From NCBI GenBank assembly GCA_964431965.1, contig CAYSLU010000039.1, positions 1-42,986 on the forward strand: a stretch of 42,986 bases of DNA, in the 5' to 3' direction. A program made the position numbers and the translations under genes. This document shows, piece after piece, positions 1 to 8,613 of this stretch. Within the stretch, counting starts at the first letter, position 1, and the number at the start of each line of letters is the position of its first letter. The notes under the pieces were generated by a model. It made no database searches, had not been told where the DNA came from, and saw nothing but the letters and a program-made list of their open reading frames with translations. The DNA comes from CAYSLU01 sp964431965. GTDB lineage: Bacteria > Verrucomicrobiota > Kiritimatiellia > CAIKKV01 > CAYSLU01.

Positions 1-1
1 C

Positions 2-316
2 CCGATGTTCCTGGGCGTCAAGGCCGTGGTGGCCAAGTCGATCGAGCGGATTCACATGGCCAACCTCGTGAACTTCGGCATCCTGCCGCTGACGTTCGAG
101 ACTCCCGCGGACTACGGCGCCATCGAGGCGGGCGACGAGCTGCGGATCGCGGGCGCGCGCCGCGCGCTCGAGGCGGGCGAAGGCTCGGTGGCCCTGGAGA
201 ACGTCACGCGGGGCGGGACGATCCGGCTCCGGCTCGCGCTGAGCGAGCGGCAGCGGAAGATCATCCTGGCCGGCGGACTCCTCAACTACACGACCGCCGG
301 GAAGGGCGCCGCCTGA
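2..316 (+). CDS. Aconitate hydratase, C-terminal fragment (gene starts before the window)
   Basis: This is the last ~104 residues of an aconitase, the TCA-cycle enzyme that converts citrate to isocitrate through cis-aconitate. The reading frame is open to the left edge, so the catalytic iron-sulfur domains lie outside the window. What is visible is the end of the swivel domain: GVKAVVAKSIERIH followed by NLVNFGILPLTF, which is highly typical of aconitases, and a tail AGGLLNYT that resembles the Aquifex-type branch (the branch assignment is tentative). It is followed 45 bases later by isocitrate dehydrogenase on the same strand, so the two consecutive TCA steps are probably co-transcribed. Confidence 0.9.
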   Translation, partial: PMFLGVKAVVAKSIERIHMANLVNFGILPLTFETPADYGAIEAGDELRIAGARRALEAGEGSVALENVTRGGTIRLRLALSERQRKIILAGGLLNYTTAGKGAA

Positions 317-361
317 GCGGGGCGGACCACACATCACAGCAGCGAGACGGAGCGTAGCGAC

Positions 362-1615
<1,254 letters not shown>

Positions 1616-1621
1616 TGCGAG

Positions 1622-1660
1622 CAAGAGCCGTTCCCCTCGAAGGGCGGCGAACGGCTCTTG
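1622..1660. terminator. Perfect 12-bp inverted repeat between convergent genes
   Basis: CAAGAGCCGTTC (1622-1633) and GAACGGCTCTTG (1649-1660) are exact reverse complements. The 15-base loop contains a small internal stem (CCCT at 1634-1637 with AGGG at 1641-1644). It lies between icd and the oppositely oriented gene ending at 1712, so it could stop transcription from both sides. Neither flank has a T-run, so it is not a canonical intrinsic terminator; it may act as a bidirectional hairpin or an RNA-stabilising 3' end. Confidence 0.6.
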
Positions 1661-1711
1661 TGTGGGCGGGGGTGACGCTCCGGTGGAGCCCCGCCAGCCG
1701 ACCGATTCGGT

Positions 1712-4700
1712 TCACGGCCCGGATTCGGTGATCACGCGAAAGAAGATTTCCCGGAGCACGTTTGCCGTCCGGTCCGTGTAGGTGTTCTCCGGCGGGCGGG
1801 CCTGGATGCCGCTCTGCAGTACACGATCGAATCCCGCGGCCAGGTTGGTGGCCCGTTCCACCCGGTACTGGCGGCCGGTTGCGCTGCCCCAGCGGACGAC
1901 CAGCCCGCCATCCGGAAGCGGCGCGGCGGGGGAGCGGACCGAGAAGGCGGATCTTCCATTGGTCGGATCCGAGCCGGCCACATACTCCTGCCAGGTCGCC
2001 TGTCCGTCGGCGTCCGGATCGCCCGACTCGTCGCCCGGGAAGTTCGTCAGCCCGCGCTCCGCCAGCCAGCGCTCCGGCACGCCGCGTGGGCCGACGTTTT
2101 CGGTGAAGGCGGCGGCGACCGCGCGCGGCCGGTCCATCACGAGCGCGAGCGGGTTGGTCGCGCCGGCGCCAGGCGGAACGTCACCCTGCCAGGCGGCCAG
2201 GCGGTAATACGGCGCGGCGGCCGCGGCGAGCGTCACCGTGGAATCGCCGGCGCGCCACCCGTTCGTGCCGGCGATCGATCCGTTCGCCCCGGGCAGAATG
2301 GTTAGCTGGTAGACGTTGGTCCAGAGCCACGTCAGCACGGCGTTCGTGCCCAGGCGGAAGACGGCTTGCGTCGTGCTCCCGGACTGGCTGAACACGCCGT
2401 TCGTGGCGAGCGTCCAGCCCGCGCACAGGTGGCGGAAGCCATTGGTGTCGCTGTAGACGTGGCCCACGCGGTTGGTGATCCACGTGTTGTACGCGAGGTT
2501 CGTGTGCCAGCCGTAGCCGCGCGACTTCGGTGAACCGTAGTCGGCCGGCAGCCCCATGATCTGGAGCCGGGGCTGGGGCGGCAGGATCACATACGCCACC
2601 GTCTGCGAAGCGGGCATGGTCGCGGGGCGGACGACATCACCGAGCATGTCGACCATCAGGTTCCAGGTGTAGCTGGCGCTGCGGTTCGTGATGGCCGGCG
2701 ACATACGCACGCGCCGGGGCTCGGCGAACACGATCTGGACGCTCTCGCCGAAGCGCGTGATCCGGACGCGGCTGACGTTCGTCGCAAGGGCGGAAGAGGC
2801 CGGCGTCCAGGAGGAGCCGGAGCGGAACTCCACGATGGCGTTGGTGGTCTGCGGTGACGCTCGCATGTGAATGGGCAGAATCTCCCACAGCTCGCTGGCG
2901 GGGTCGGACTGGTCCGATGTGAGCGTGGTGCGGACGCTGAGCCCCGTGGGTGTGCAGGTGAAGACGCGCGTGTAGGCCACCGCGCCGGTGATGGCGCCGC
3001 CGGGCGCCGACATCGCGGCATCGTTGGTTCCGATGGTGCCGCTGACTGTCGCCACGGCGGCCGTCTGGCCGTAGAGCTCGAACGTGGCGGACGGATTCCG
3101 GTTTCGGGCGCTGCTGAAGGGCCGGCCGGCGGCATCCGCTCCCGAGATGGCGTGGACCGCCCAGTTCGACCAGCCGGACCATGTCTCATAGCCGGTCGTG
3201 TTCTGCGATCCCCCGTTGAGGCCGAGCAGCACGGTGCCGGTGACGGGCGTCCAGAACGCGGAGAGGCTTCCGCCGCTCAAGCCGGACACGTGGCCGTTCC
3301 ACTGGTCCCGGATGACGTCGGCATGGATGATGGCGCCGTAGTTCCCGATCTTGACCATCAGGAAATCGTCGGCGAAGGCCCGGACGAAGCCGGGGCGGCG
3401 GCTGAACGGCGGGAGCGTGAGCGGCGATCCCTCCAGCCGGAGCAGGCGCAGTCGGCCCCAGAATCCGGTCGGGGCAAAGTCGTGCGCATAGTTGATGCCC
3501 TCGTTCCAGTAGTTCTGGGACCAGACGGCGGACACGGCGGCGGTTGGCGTGGTGAGCCCCTCGTCCCCGTAGTATCCGTAGTTGACCGAGTCGATCCACC
3601 CGGAGATGTCGCTGCGCATGGCGGGCTGATCGCTGTAGCCCAGGGGCTTCATGTAGCTCTGCACGTCACGGCCGCCGTACATCAGGTAGAGCGCCTCGTC
3701 CGACTGCATGGCGTCGCCCGCGTCACGGAAGTTCAGGTACCACTGGTCCTTCACCGCGCTCTCGTCGGTGCCCGTGTTGAAGTGGCTCGGGCCGACATAG
3801 ACGCCGTCGTAGTTCGTGCTGCCCGGCTCCGGCAGGTTGAGGTAGGCCTTCAGCCGCAGCATGCCGTCGAGCGTCTGCGAGATCCGCTGGTCGCGGTAGA
3901 GGAATCCGGCCCAGGTCATGAACCGCAGGGCGATGCCCATGTACGAGGAGTCGAACGCATAGCCATGGTGCTCGTAGCCGGCCGGTCGGATGATGGCGTC
4001 GAGCACGGCTTGCGCGCGCGCGAGGGCGCGTGCCCTCAGGTCGTCATCGCCGATCGCCTCGGCGGCGTACCAGAGGCCGACAATCTGGAACGTCTCCATG
4101 TCCGCTCCGCTGTTGGCGCCGGGTGAGACGCCCTCGATGCGCTCGAACAGCCGGCGCAGGCCGGCCTCGTAGGCCGCCTGCACCTCGGGCGGGAGCGTGC
4201 TCTTCACGATGCCGTAGACGTACGCCTGCCGGATCAGGCTGCCGCCCATGTAGTCCGAGCGAACGCCGTTGTCCTGCGAGTTGTACGCATCGAGCATCAT
4301 GAGGTCCACCGCCGCGCCCACGAACGCCCGGCGGCGAGCCGCCAGCGAGTTCGCTGTGCCGGGTCGATGCGGGTTCCCGGGGAACGGCCACTGCGACCAC
4401 CAGGCAATACCGACCGGATCGAAGAAGGCGCTGCGGCCGACGCGCATGCGGACCTGGCCGTTGGCCTCGATGTTGGTGAGGACGAACGCGGTCGCCGGGA
4501 CGCGCAGGCCACGGTGCTCGGCGGGGAGCCCGAACGTGCGGTTCTCGTGCCACAGCCAGTGCGCAAACAGGCTGTCCGGGGTGGCGGTGAACGCGTTGCT
4601 GTAGACGTACGGTTGCAGGGCCATCTCGAAGTCGGACTCGGTCAGCGTCGCCAGGTAGTTCCGCAGCGTCACCTGGTAGGGTTGCGTCTGCGGGATCTGG

Positions 4701-4780
4701 GCGTGTGCGGACAAGCTGAAGGCGAACAGGAACGCGATGGCAAGCCGTCCGAGGCGGGGCGACATGTGTGACCGGAGCAT
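1712..4780 (-). CDS. Large secreted protein: predicted toroid/beta-sandwich, InlB-like repeat and C-terminal EF-hand-like module
   Basis: A 1022-residue exported protein of unrecognised family. An N-terminal signal peptide ends at about AHA/QIPQ (residues 1-28). Residues ~30-480 are rich in aromatic, helical segments (HWLWHENRTFGL, SGADMETFQIVGLWYAAEAIG) that look like an alpha/alpha-toroid, and ~480-790 look like beta-sandwich. That combination is seen in polysaccharide lyases, but I see no diagnostic catalytic motif, so lyase activity is only a guess. Residues ~824-896 are a divergent InlB B-type repeat (LTILPGANGSIAG, WQGDVPPG, AVAAAF). Residues ~897-1022 carry a DPDADG calcium-type loop, EYVAGSDPTN and a YRVERATNL beta segment, a module shared with the subtilase at 29859. 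The start at 4780 sits 6 bases after a -10-like sequence and has no Shine-Dalgarno; Met6 (4765) is the alternative. Confidence 0.75.
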   Translation of the reverse strand: MLRSHMSPRLGRLAIAFLFAFSLSAHAQIPQTQPYQVTLRNYLATLTESDFEMALQPYVYSNAFTATPDSLFAHWLWHENRTFGLPAEHRGLRVPATAFVLTNIEANGQVRMRVGRSAFFDPVGIAWWSQWPFPGNPHRPGTANSLAARRRAFVGAAVDLMMLDAYNSQDNGVRSDYMGGSLIRQAYVYGIVKSTLPPEVQAAYEAGLRRLFERIEGVSPGANSGADMETFQIVGLWYAAEAIGDDDLRARALARAQAVLDAIIRPAGYEHHGYAFDSSYMGIALRFMTWAGFLYRDQRISQTLDGMLRLKAYLNLPEPGSTNYDGVYVGPSHFNTGTDESAVKDQWYLNFRDAGDAMQSDEALYLMYGGRDVQSYMKPLGYSDQPAMRSDISGWIDSVNYGYYGDEGLTTPTAAVSAVWSQNYWNEGINYAHDFAPTGFWGRLRLLRLEGSPLTLPPFSRRPGFVRAFADDFLMVKIGNYGAIIHADVIRDQWNGHVSGLSGGSLSAFWTPVTGTVLLGLNGGSQNTTGYETWSGWSNWAVHAISGADAAGRPFSSARNRNPSATFELYGQTAAVATVSGTIGTNDAAMSAPGGAITGAVAYTRVFTCTPTGLSVRTTLTSDQSDPASELWEILPIHMRASPQTTNAIVEFRSGSSWTPASSALATNVSRVRITRFGESVQIVFAEPRRVRMSPAITNRSASYTWNLMVDMLGDVVRPATMPASQTVAYVILPPQPRLQIMGLPADYGSPKSRGYGWHTNLAYNTWITNRVGHVYSDTNGFRHLCAGWTLATNGVFSQSGSTTQAVFRLGTNAVLTWLWTNVYQLTILPGANGSIAGTNGWRAGDSTVTLAAAAAPYYRLAAWQGDVPPGAGATNPLALVMDRPRAVAAAFTENVGPRGVPERWLAERGLTNFPGDESGDPDADGQATWQEYVAGSDPTNGRSAFSVRSPAAPLPDGGLVVRWGSATGRQYRVERATNLAAGFDRVLQSGIQARPPENTYTDRTANVLREIFFRVITESGP

Positions 4781-4786
4781 CTGGTA

Positions 4787-4816
4787 AGTCTATCGGGCCG
4801 CGGACAGAACGGTCAA
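4787..4816 (-). promoter_or_regulatory. Candidate promoter for the secreted protein at 1712-4780
   Basis: On the minus strand, TTGACC (4816-4811) and TAGACT (4792-4787) are separated by 18 bases. The -10-like element ends 6 bases before the ATG, which would place transcription start at or next to the start codon. Called by eye; TAGACT matches the consensus at only four positions. Confidence 0.35.
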
Positions 4817-4883
4817 ATCGTGGCGGGGCGTGTATCGGCGATCGCTCCAGTGGCCGTGGCGACTTGTCTTGGGCGTGGCAAGC

Positions 4884-4912
4884 TTGACTGAGTCCACGAC
4901 TTAGTCCATATT
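4884..4912 (+). promoter_or_regulatory. Promoter of the Phd/PIN toxin-antitoxin operon, probably leaderless
   Basis: TTGACT (4884-4889), a 17-base spacer and CATATT (4907-4912) form a good sigma-70-like promoter. The -10 ends 6 bases before the antitoxin ATG at 4919 and no Shine-Dalgarno is present, so the mRNA should begin at or within a base or two of the start codon. Two palindromes lie in the spacer region (see next entry). Confidence 0.55.
4886..4906. promoter_or_regulatory. Tandem GACTNAGTC palindromes, candidate antitoxin operator
   Basis: GACTGAGTC (4886-4894) and GACTTAGTC (4898-4906) are two 9-base odd palindromes with centres 12 bases apart. Together they fill the promoter from the -35 to just before the -10. 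Phd/YefM-type antitoxins are known to bind short tandem palindromes over their own promoter, so this is a natural autorepression site. Binding is inferred. Confidence 0.6.
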
Positions 4913-4918
4913 GGTCGC

Positions 4919-5149
4919 ATGACAACAGTAACCATCCATCAAGCCAAGACACATTTCTCGCGGCTGATCGATCGCGCGTTGTCCGGAGAAGAGGTTGTGG
5001 TCATGAGGGGCCGCGAGCCAGTGATCGTGTTGAAACCACTCCATGCGCCGAAGAGCAAACGACGGCTGGGTGGCCTGCCGGGGATGATCGTGAGCATGGC
5101 GGACGATTTTGACGCGCCGCTGACGGACTTCAGGGAGTATTCGTCGTGA
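4919..5149 (+). CDS. Type II antitoxin, Phd/YefM family
   Basis: A 76-residue cytoplasmic antitoxin expected to bind and neutralise the PIN toxin encoded next to it and to repress the operon. The N-terminus TVTIHQAKTHFSRLIDRALSGEEVVV is the Phd/YefM DNA-binding and dimerisation fold, followed by RGREPVIVLKP. The Lys-rich and acidic C-terminal tail (KSKRRLGGLPGM, DDFDAPLTDF) is the usual toxin-wrapping segment. The stop overlaps the toxin start by GTGA, implying translational coupling. The local sequence looks less GC-rich than the flanking genes, which would fit horizontal acquisition. Confidence 0.9.
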   Translation: MTTVTIHQAKTHFSRLIDRALSGEEVVVMRGREPVIVLKPLHAPKSKRRLGGLPGMIVSMADDFDAPLTDFREYSS

Positions 5150-5532
5150 GGATCCTTCTCGATACTCATGCCCTGCTGTGGATGAGCGACACCAGTGAGC
5201 GGCTTTCCGCGCCGGCTGCGAATGCCATTACGAGTGTTCGAAACGAGCTTCTACTGAGCGTCGCGAGCTGGTGGGAAATCGCCATCAAGATCGGCTTGGG
5301 CAAGCTGGACCTGAAGAAAGACTGGGCCGCAGCCCTCAAACGGGAGATGAAACATAACGGCATCACGTGGCTCCCGGTGAGGCCCGAGCACTGCGAACGA
5401 ATTCCCCTGCTGCCTTTTCATCACCGCGATCCCTTTGACCGGCTCCTGGTCGCGCAGGCGCAGTGTGAGGACTTGGCCATCGTCACCGCGGATCCGTATT
5501 TCGCGCCGTACGGCGTGGCCGTGGTTTGGTGA
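5146..5532 (+). CDS. vapC: PIN-domain ribonuclease toxin (VapC-like)
   Basis: A 128-residue toxin, the partner of the preceding antitoxin. PIN-domain toxins are magnesium-dependent ribonucleases that block translation by cutting tRNA or rRNA; the target here is unknown. The acidic residues expected of the active site are present: Asp6 (LLDTHALLW), Glu44 (SWWEIAIK), Asp98 in HHRDPFDRLLVAQA and Asp116 in VTADPYF. The HRDPFDR block is typical of the COG3744-like PIN group that commonly pairs with Phd-type antitoxins. It starts at GTG 5146 because this gives the four-base GTGA overlap with the antitoxin stop. The module appears intact. Confidence 0.92.
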   Translation: MRILLDTHALLWMSDTSERLSAPAANAITSVRNELLLSVASWWEIAIKIGLGKLDLKKDWAAALKREMKHNGITWLPVRPEHCERIPLLPFHHRDPFDRLLVAQAQCEDLAIVTADPYFAPYGVAVVW

Positions 5533-5554
5533 GGGGGCCGTCTGGCCCGCCGCC

Positions 5555-6688
5555 TCATCGCACGCGGATCAGGCCGCCTGCCGTTCGGGGGATGGGCTCG
5601 GTCGGCCCGAAGGAGAGGAAGGACGAGCCGATCGTCTGATTGGACCAGCAGGCCCAGACGTAGTTCGAGCTTCGCGCCGCCGTGGATACCCGGGCCTCGT
5701 CGATGATCCCGTCGAACCCGAAGTCACCTGGTTGCGGGTCGCCGTGCGCGCCGATGGTCAGGTTGCTTGATCCGGCGGGGATATTGGAGTTCCGGTTGGT
5801 CCGGTAGACCGAGCGGCCGTTCAGGTACAGGACCAGGTCGGGCCGATCAAAGGTCAGGACCAGATGGCTCCACCGGCCGGTGCTGACCGTGGCCGGAGTG
5901 GTGAACTGGTTGGTGGCCAGCCAGATCTCGATCTGAGCGGTTGCCGTCACGCGGTACTGGTAACAGGCGTTGTTCGTGACCGGCAGGTACTTGGCGATGA
6001 TCTCGCTCCAATAGGGGAACGAATCGGCCTTGATCCAGCTTTCGAGCGTGAGCCGGTTGGTCGCATCGAGGCTGTCCGAGTCCGGCACGTCGATCCGATC
6101 GGCGTTGTTCGGCCTGGCTCCATCGAAGCTGTCGGCGCCACCGATGATGCCGTTCGTGGCCTCGTCGCCGTTGTAGAGCGCCGGCGTGCCGTGGTTGCGG
6201 TTCGACGTCGCGTCGTGCCGCCGGCCGACTCCGCCTTCGCTCAGGTGCCAGACCGCGGCATAGCCACCGGACCAGACGGCGCCGTTGGTGCCGTCGGGCG
6301 GCGCGGCGGCGCCCGGGTTCCCCCAGAACGCCCAGAGCAGCTCGTTCGAGGACGCGAGCCGGGGCAGCCGCACCCAGACGCACGATTCGCCGTTGGTGTC
6401 CCAGCGCTCGACCTCGCGGCTCAGCTCGGTCGTCCGTCCGGCGTCGGCGAACCGCAGATCGGCCCCGCCGGGCGCGCGGGCATCGGCGTAGCGGAAGCCG
6501 GGGATAGCCGACGGGCTGACGCGCACGAGCAGAGGGAAATTGGTCAGCGTTTCAGACCCCGTGTAGCCGGTGCAGCGGATCGGCGCGCGGTGCGTCCACC
6601 CGGCCGACACATCGGCGGCCGGCGCGTTGGCCGTGACGAGGGCGAGCAGCACTGCAGCGGCCGGACCAGCGGGGCTTTCATACCTCAT
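5555..6688 (-). CDS. Secreted DUF2341 plus LamG-like jelly-roll protein
   Basis: A 377-residue exported protein, probably sugar- or surface-binding. A signal peptide (AAAVLLALVTANAPA, cleavage near residue 25) is followed by a DUF2341 domain (residues ~30-130: WTHRAPIRCTGYTGSETLTNFPLLVRV, WVRLPRLASSNELLWAFWGN). A LamG/concanavalin-like domain follows (~145-360: AVWHLSEGG, LTLESWIKAD, WSHLVLTFD, GIIDEARVST). This order is common in large secreted proteins of PVC and related bacteria. Here it ends shortly after the LamG domain, without the C-terminal EF-hand-like module seen in two other secreted proteins of the window. A TATACT hexamer ends 7 bases before the ATG and there is no Shine-Dalgarno. 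Confidence 0.82.
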   Translation of the reverse strand: MRYESPAGPAAAVLLALVTANAPAADVSAGWTHRAPIRCTGYTGSETLTNFPLLVRVSPSAIPGFRYADARAPGGADLRFADAGRTTELSREVERWDTNGESCVWVRLPRLASSNELLWAFWGNPGAAAPPDGTNGAVWSGGYAAVWHLSEGGVGRRHDATSNRNHGTPALYNGDEATNGIIGGADSFDGARPNNADRIDVPDSDSLDATNRLTLESWIKADSFPYWSEIIAKYLPVTNNACYQYRVTATAQIEIWLATNQFTTPATVSTGRWSHLVLTFDRPDLVLYLNGRSVYRTNRNSNIPAGSSNLTIGAHGDPQPGDFGFDGIIDEARVSTAARSSNYVWACWSNQTIGSSFLSFGPTEPIPRTAGGLIRVR

Positions 6689-6695
6689 GCGCGGC

Positions 6696-6701
6696 AGTAT
6701 A
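6696..6701 (-). promoter_or_regulatory. Candidate -10 element immediately upstream of the LamG protein
   Basis: TATACT on the minus strand (6701-6696) ends 7 bases before the start codon at 6688. It matches five of six consensus bases, but no convincing -35 is visible at 16-18 bases. If real, the transcript would be leaderless or nearly so. Confidence 0.35.
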
Positions 6702-6768
6702 GCCGCCCGGGCGCATCGAGCTCCAGAGGAGACAGAGCTGAGCCAACGGGCGCGGGCAGGTTGCTGTA

Positions 6769-7446
6769 CTACTGGCCCAGGCTGCAGGCCACACGGAAGC
6801 CGAAGAAGTCGACCGAAGCTCGGCGTAGTGATGCGTGGTGCCGATTCGCCGACCGGCAGGCGTCCGCCGGGTACATGACCGACCCGCCGCGCGTCACCCG
6901 GTACGATCCAGATGTGGCTCCGGTCGGATCGGTAGCCATGCCCGTCGGGTAGTCACCCAACCAGTCCTCGCACATCTCCCACACGTTGCCGTGCATGTCG
7001 CACAGCCCCCAGTCATTCGGCTTTCGTGTGCCGACGGGACGCACTACGTCTTGGGCATTCACCTTGTACCAAGCGTAGTCGCCCAAGCTGGTTTCCCTGC
7101 TGCCGTAGCAGTAGTCCCCCTTATCACCGGCCCGGCATGCGTACTCCCACTGGGCCTCGGTCGGCAGGGAGAAGACGGCACCCGGCAGCGAATCCGAACA
7201 CGCGGCCTTGAGTTTCGCAAGGAAGGCGTGACAGTCGTCCCAACTGATGCCCACCACCGGCATGTTTGTTCCGTCTAGCGGACGAGGAGAGCGCCCCATC
7301 AGCCTCTCCCACTGCTCCTGGGTCACCTCGTAGCGGCCGAGGTAGAAAGGCCTGGTGAGAGTCACCTTGTGGTAGGGCTTCTCACCCTCAGCGTTCGATC
7401 CCATCATGAAGGATCCGGCCGGAATGAGGACGAAGTCCATCCTCAC
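6769..7446 (-). CDS. SUMF1/FGE-like domain protein (C-terminal half of a split gene)
   Basis: A 225-residue SUMF1 (formylglycine-generating-enzyme-like) domain: FVLIPAGSFMMGS, YEVTQEQWERLMG, LPTEAQWEYACRAG, WGLCDMHGNVWEMCEDW, RVTRGGSV and FGFRVA. In true FGE two cysteines lie 3 and 8 residues after the GGS motif. Here the first position is Tyr and only the second is Cys (GGSVMYPADAC), so activity toward sulfatases is doubtful. The ORF has no good start of its own: the GTG at 7446 has no ribosome-binding site. The preceding codons in this frame read KGKALSIDLGGGV, the normal lead-in of such proteins. That lead-in joins the upstream ORF if a run of ten G is one base longer, so it is very likely one gene with 7455-8099. 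Confidence 0.85.
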   Translation of the reverse strand: MRMDFVLIPAGSFMMGSNAEGEKPYHKVTLTRPFYLGRYEVTQEQWERLMGRSPRPLDGTNMPVVGISWDDCHAFLAKLKAACSDSLPGAVFSLPTEAQWEYACRAGDKGDYCYGSRETSLGDYAWYKVNAQDVVRPVGTRKPNDWGLCDMHGNVWEMCEDWLGDYPTGMATDPTGATSGSYRVTRGGSVMYPADACRSANRHHASLRRASVDFFGFRVACSLGQ

Positions 7447-7454
7447 GCCGCCCC

Positions 7455-8099
7455 CTAGATCGATGCTGAGAGCCTTACCCTTGCCCCCCCCCCGGAAGTC
7501 GAAGTGACAGAGGCTGAGGCCGCTACGGTCGTCGCAGACCCCGTCGTCATGGACGCTGAAGGCGCGGGAGGGAGTTTAGCGGCGGCATCGGCCAGCATGA
7601 ACTCTGCCCGATTGAGCTCCTCCTCCACCTTCTTCGCATCGTCCAGTCGGTCGCTTTTCAGAAGCTCCTTTGCGATGCCTTTCAGGTGGGGGACGTACTG
7701 GGCCAGCAGCTTCGTCCTCTGGCGGGCCGCTTCAACGCGGATGCGCTGGATCTCCTGTCGGTAGGCAGATCGGGCCGTTACGATCGTCTGCATCACCGAA
7801 GCCGAGTCCGTGTCGGGCACGCTGGCCTCTCGCAGCAGTCGCTCCTTCTCCTCCTGCGCCGCAACGACCGCGGAGACGATACCCTGCGCCTTCCCGGCCT
7901 TGGCCACTTCATCGAGCGCCTCGCGGTACCGTCCCAGCGCCGTCAGTTCGGCGGCCTTCTGCGATGCCGTGATTCGCTGGTCGACTTCGTCGAACCTGGC
8001 CTTGGCACCGACCAGACGCTCGGGCGGCCGATTGGACTCGGCCGAGGCGGATACAAGTGCGGCCAGAAGCACCGACACGACGGCAGAGATTCGAGGCAT
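7455..8099 (-). CDS. Signal peptide and coiled-coil half of the split SUMF1-domain protein
   Basis: A 214-residue ORF whose start at 8099 is supported by a strong GGGGGAGGAG ribosome-binding site just upstream. The signal peptide MPRISAVVSVLLAALVSASA is followed by a charged helical region (residues ~25-170, rich in Glu, Lys, Arg and Ala), probably coiled coil. An Ala/Ser/Thr linker then leads into three glycines encoded by a G tract. After the tract the frame runs 14 more codons to a stop at 7455. Shifting frame at the tract continues directly into the SUMF1 domain, giving a single 443-residue exported protein, a common PVC layout. Either the read is one base short or the gene is truly frame-interrupted. 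Confidence 0.75.
   Translation of the reverse strand: MPRISAVVSVLLAALVSASAESNRPPERLVGAKARFDEVDQRITASQKAAELTALGRYREALDEVAKAGKAQGIVSAVVAAQEEKERLLREASVPDTDSASVMQTIVTARSAYRQEIQRIRVEAARQRTKLLAQYVPHLKGIAKELLKSDRLDDAKKVEEELNRAEFMLADAAAKLPPAPSASMTTGSATTVAASASVTSTSGGGARVRLSASI
7484..7493 (-). repeat. Run of ten G (coding strand) at the frame break
   Basis: Ten consecutive C on the plus strand, read as ten G in the gene. Ten gives a stop at 7455, nine gives an early TAA, and eleven fuses the coiled-coil ORF to the SUMF1 ORF. Such tracts are prone to sequencing error and also to slipped-strand phase variation. Confidence 0.9.
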
Positions 8100-8196
8100 G
8101 ACTCCTCCCCCACCTGCGATCATCCACGGAAACAGGGGACAACCTAGACAAGAGCCGAAACCAGAGCAAGGGCGTTCTCGAAAACGGCGATCAGCA

Positions 8197-8613
8197 TCAC
8201 CTCTGAACATGGCCGCCGGTGAATGCCTTCAGGCTCATCGTCAGCGCCGGAAACTCGGCCAGAACCTGTCGGTCGGATGTCACCAGCGTTGCCTTCAGAT
8301 CCTCTGCCAGAGCAACGTACTCGCAGTCGTAGGCAGAGCAGGCGGATGCCATCACCTTCTGCATGACCAGGCCGGAGGGAACCAGGTACTCGTGACCGGC
8401 GAGTTGGGCCTCGGCCCCATCCAGGCACCGGTCGACCGTGGCTTGATCGAGCTCCCGGCGGCGCACGTACCCGGTCAGAATGCTGCGGAACTCGGACCGC
8501 CACAGGATCGAGGTGACCCAGTGAGGATCGCGCGCCAGCGCGTCCTCGGCAAGCGGGGTCATCTCGCCCGGAATCCACAGGTATGCCAGTACGTTGACAT
8601 CGACGACGATCAT
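8197..8613 (-). CDS. vapC: PIN-domain ribonuclease toxin (VapC/FitB-like)
   Basis: A 138-residue PIN toxin, unrelated in detail to the one at 5146. Acidic residues expected in the active site are Asp5 (MIVVDVNVLAYL), Glu41 (LWRSEFRSIL), Asp96 (SAYDCEYVALAE) and Asp114 (LVTSDRQVL). The DCEYVALAEDL and TSDRQVL blocks are typical of FitB-like PIN proteins. The ATG at 8613 overlaps the antitoxin stop by ATGA, which fixes the start; the longer open frame reaching upstream to 9114 is not coding. It ends 97 bases before the split SUMF1 gene on the same strand, so read-through is possible. Confidence 0.9.
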   Translation of the reverse strand: MIVVDVNVLAYLWIPGEMTPLAEDALARDPHWVTSILWRSEFRSILTGYVRRRELDQATVDRCLDGAEAQLAGHEYLVPSGLVMQKVMASACSAYDCEYVALAEDLKATLVTSDRQVLAEFPALTMSLKAFTGGHVQR

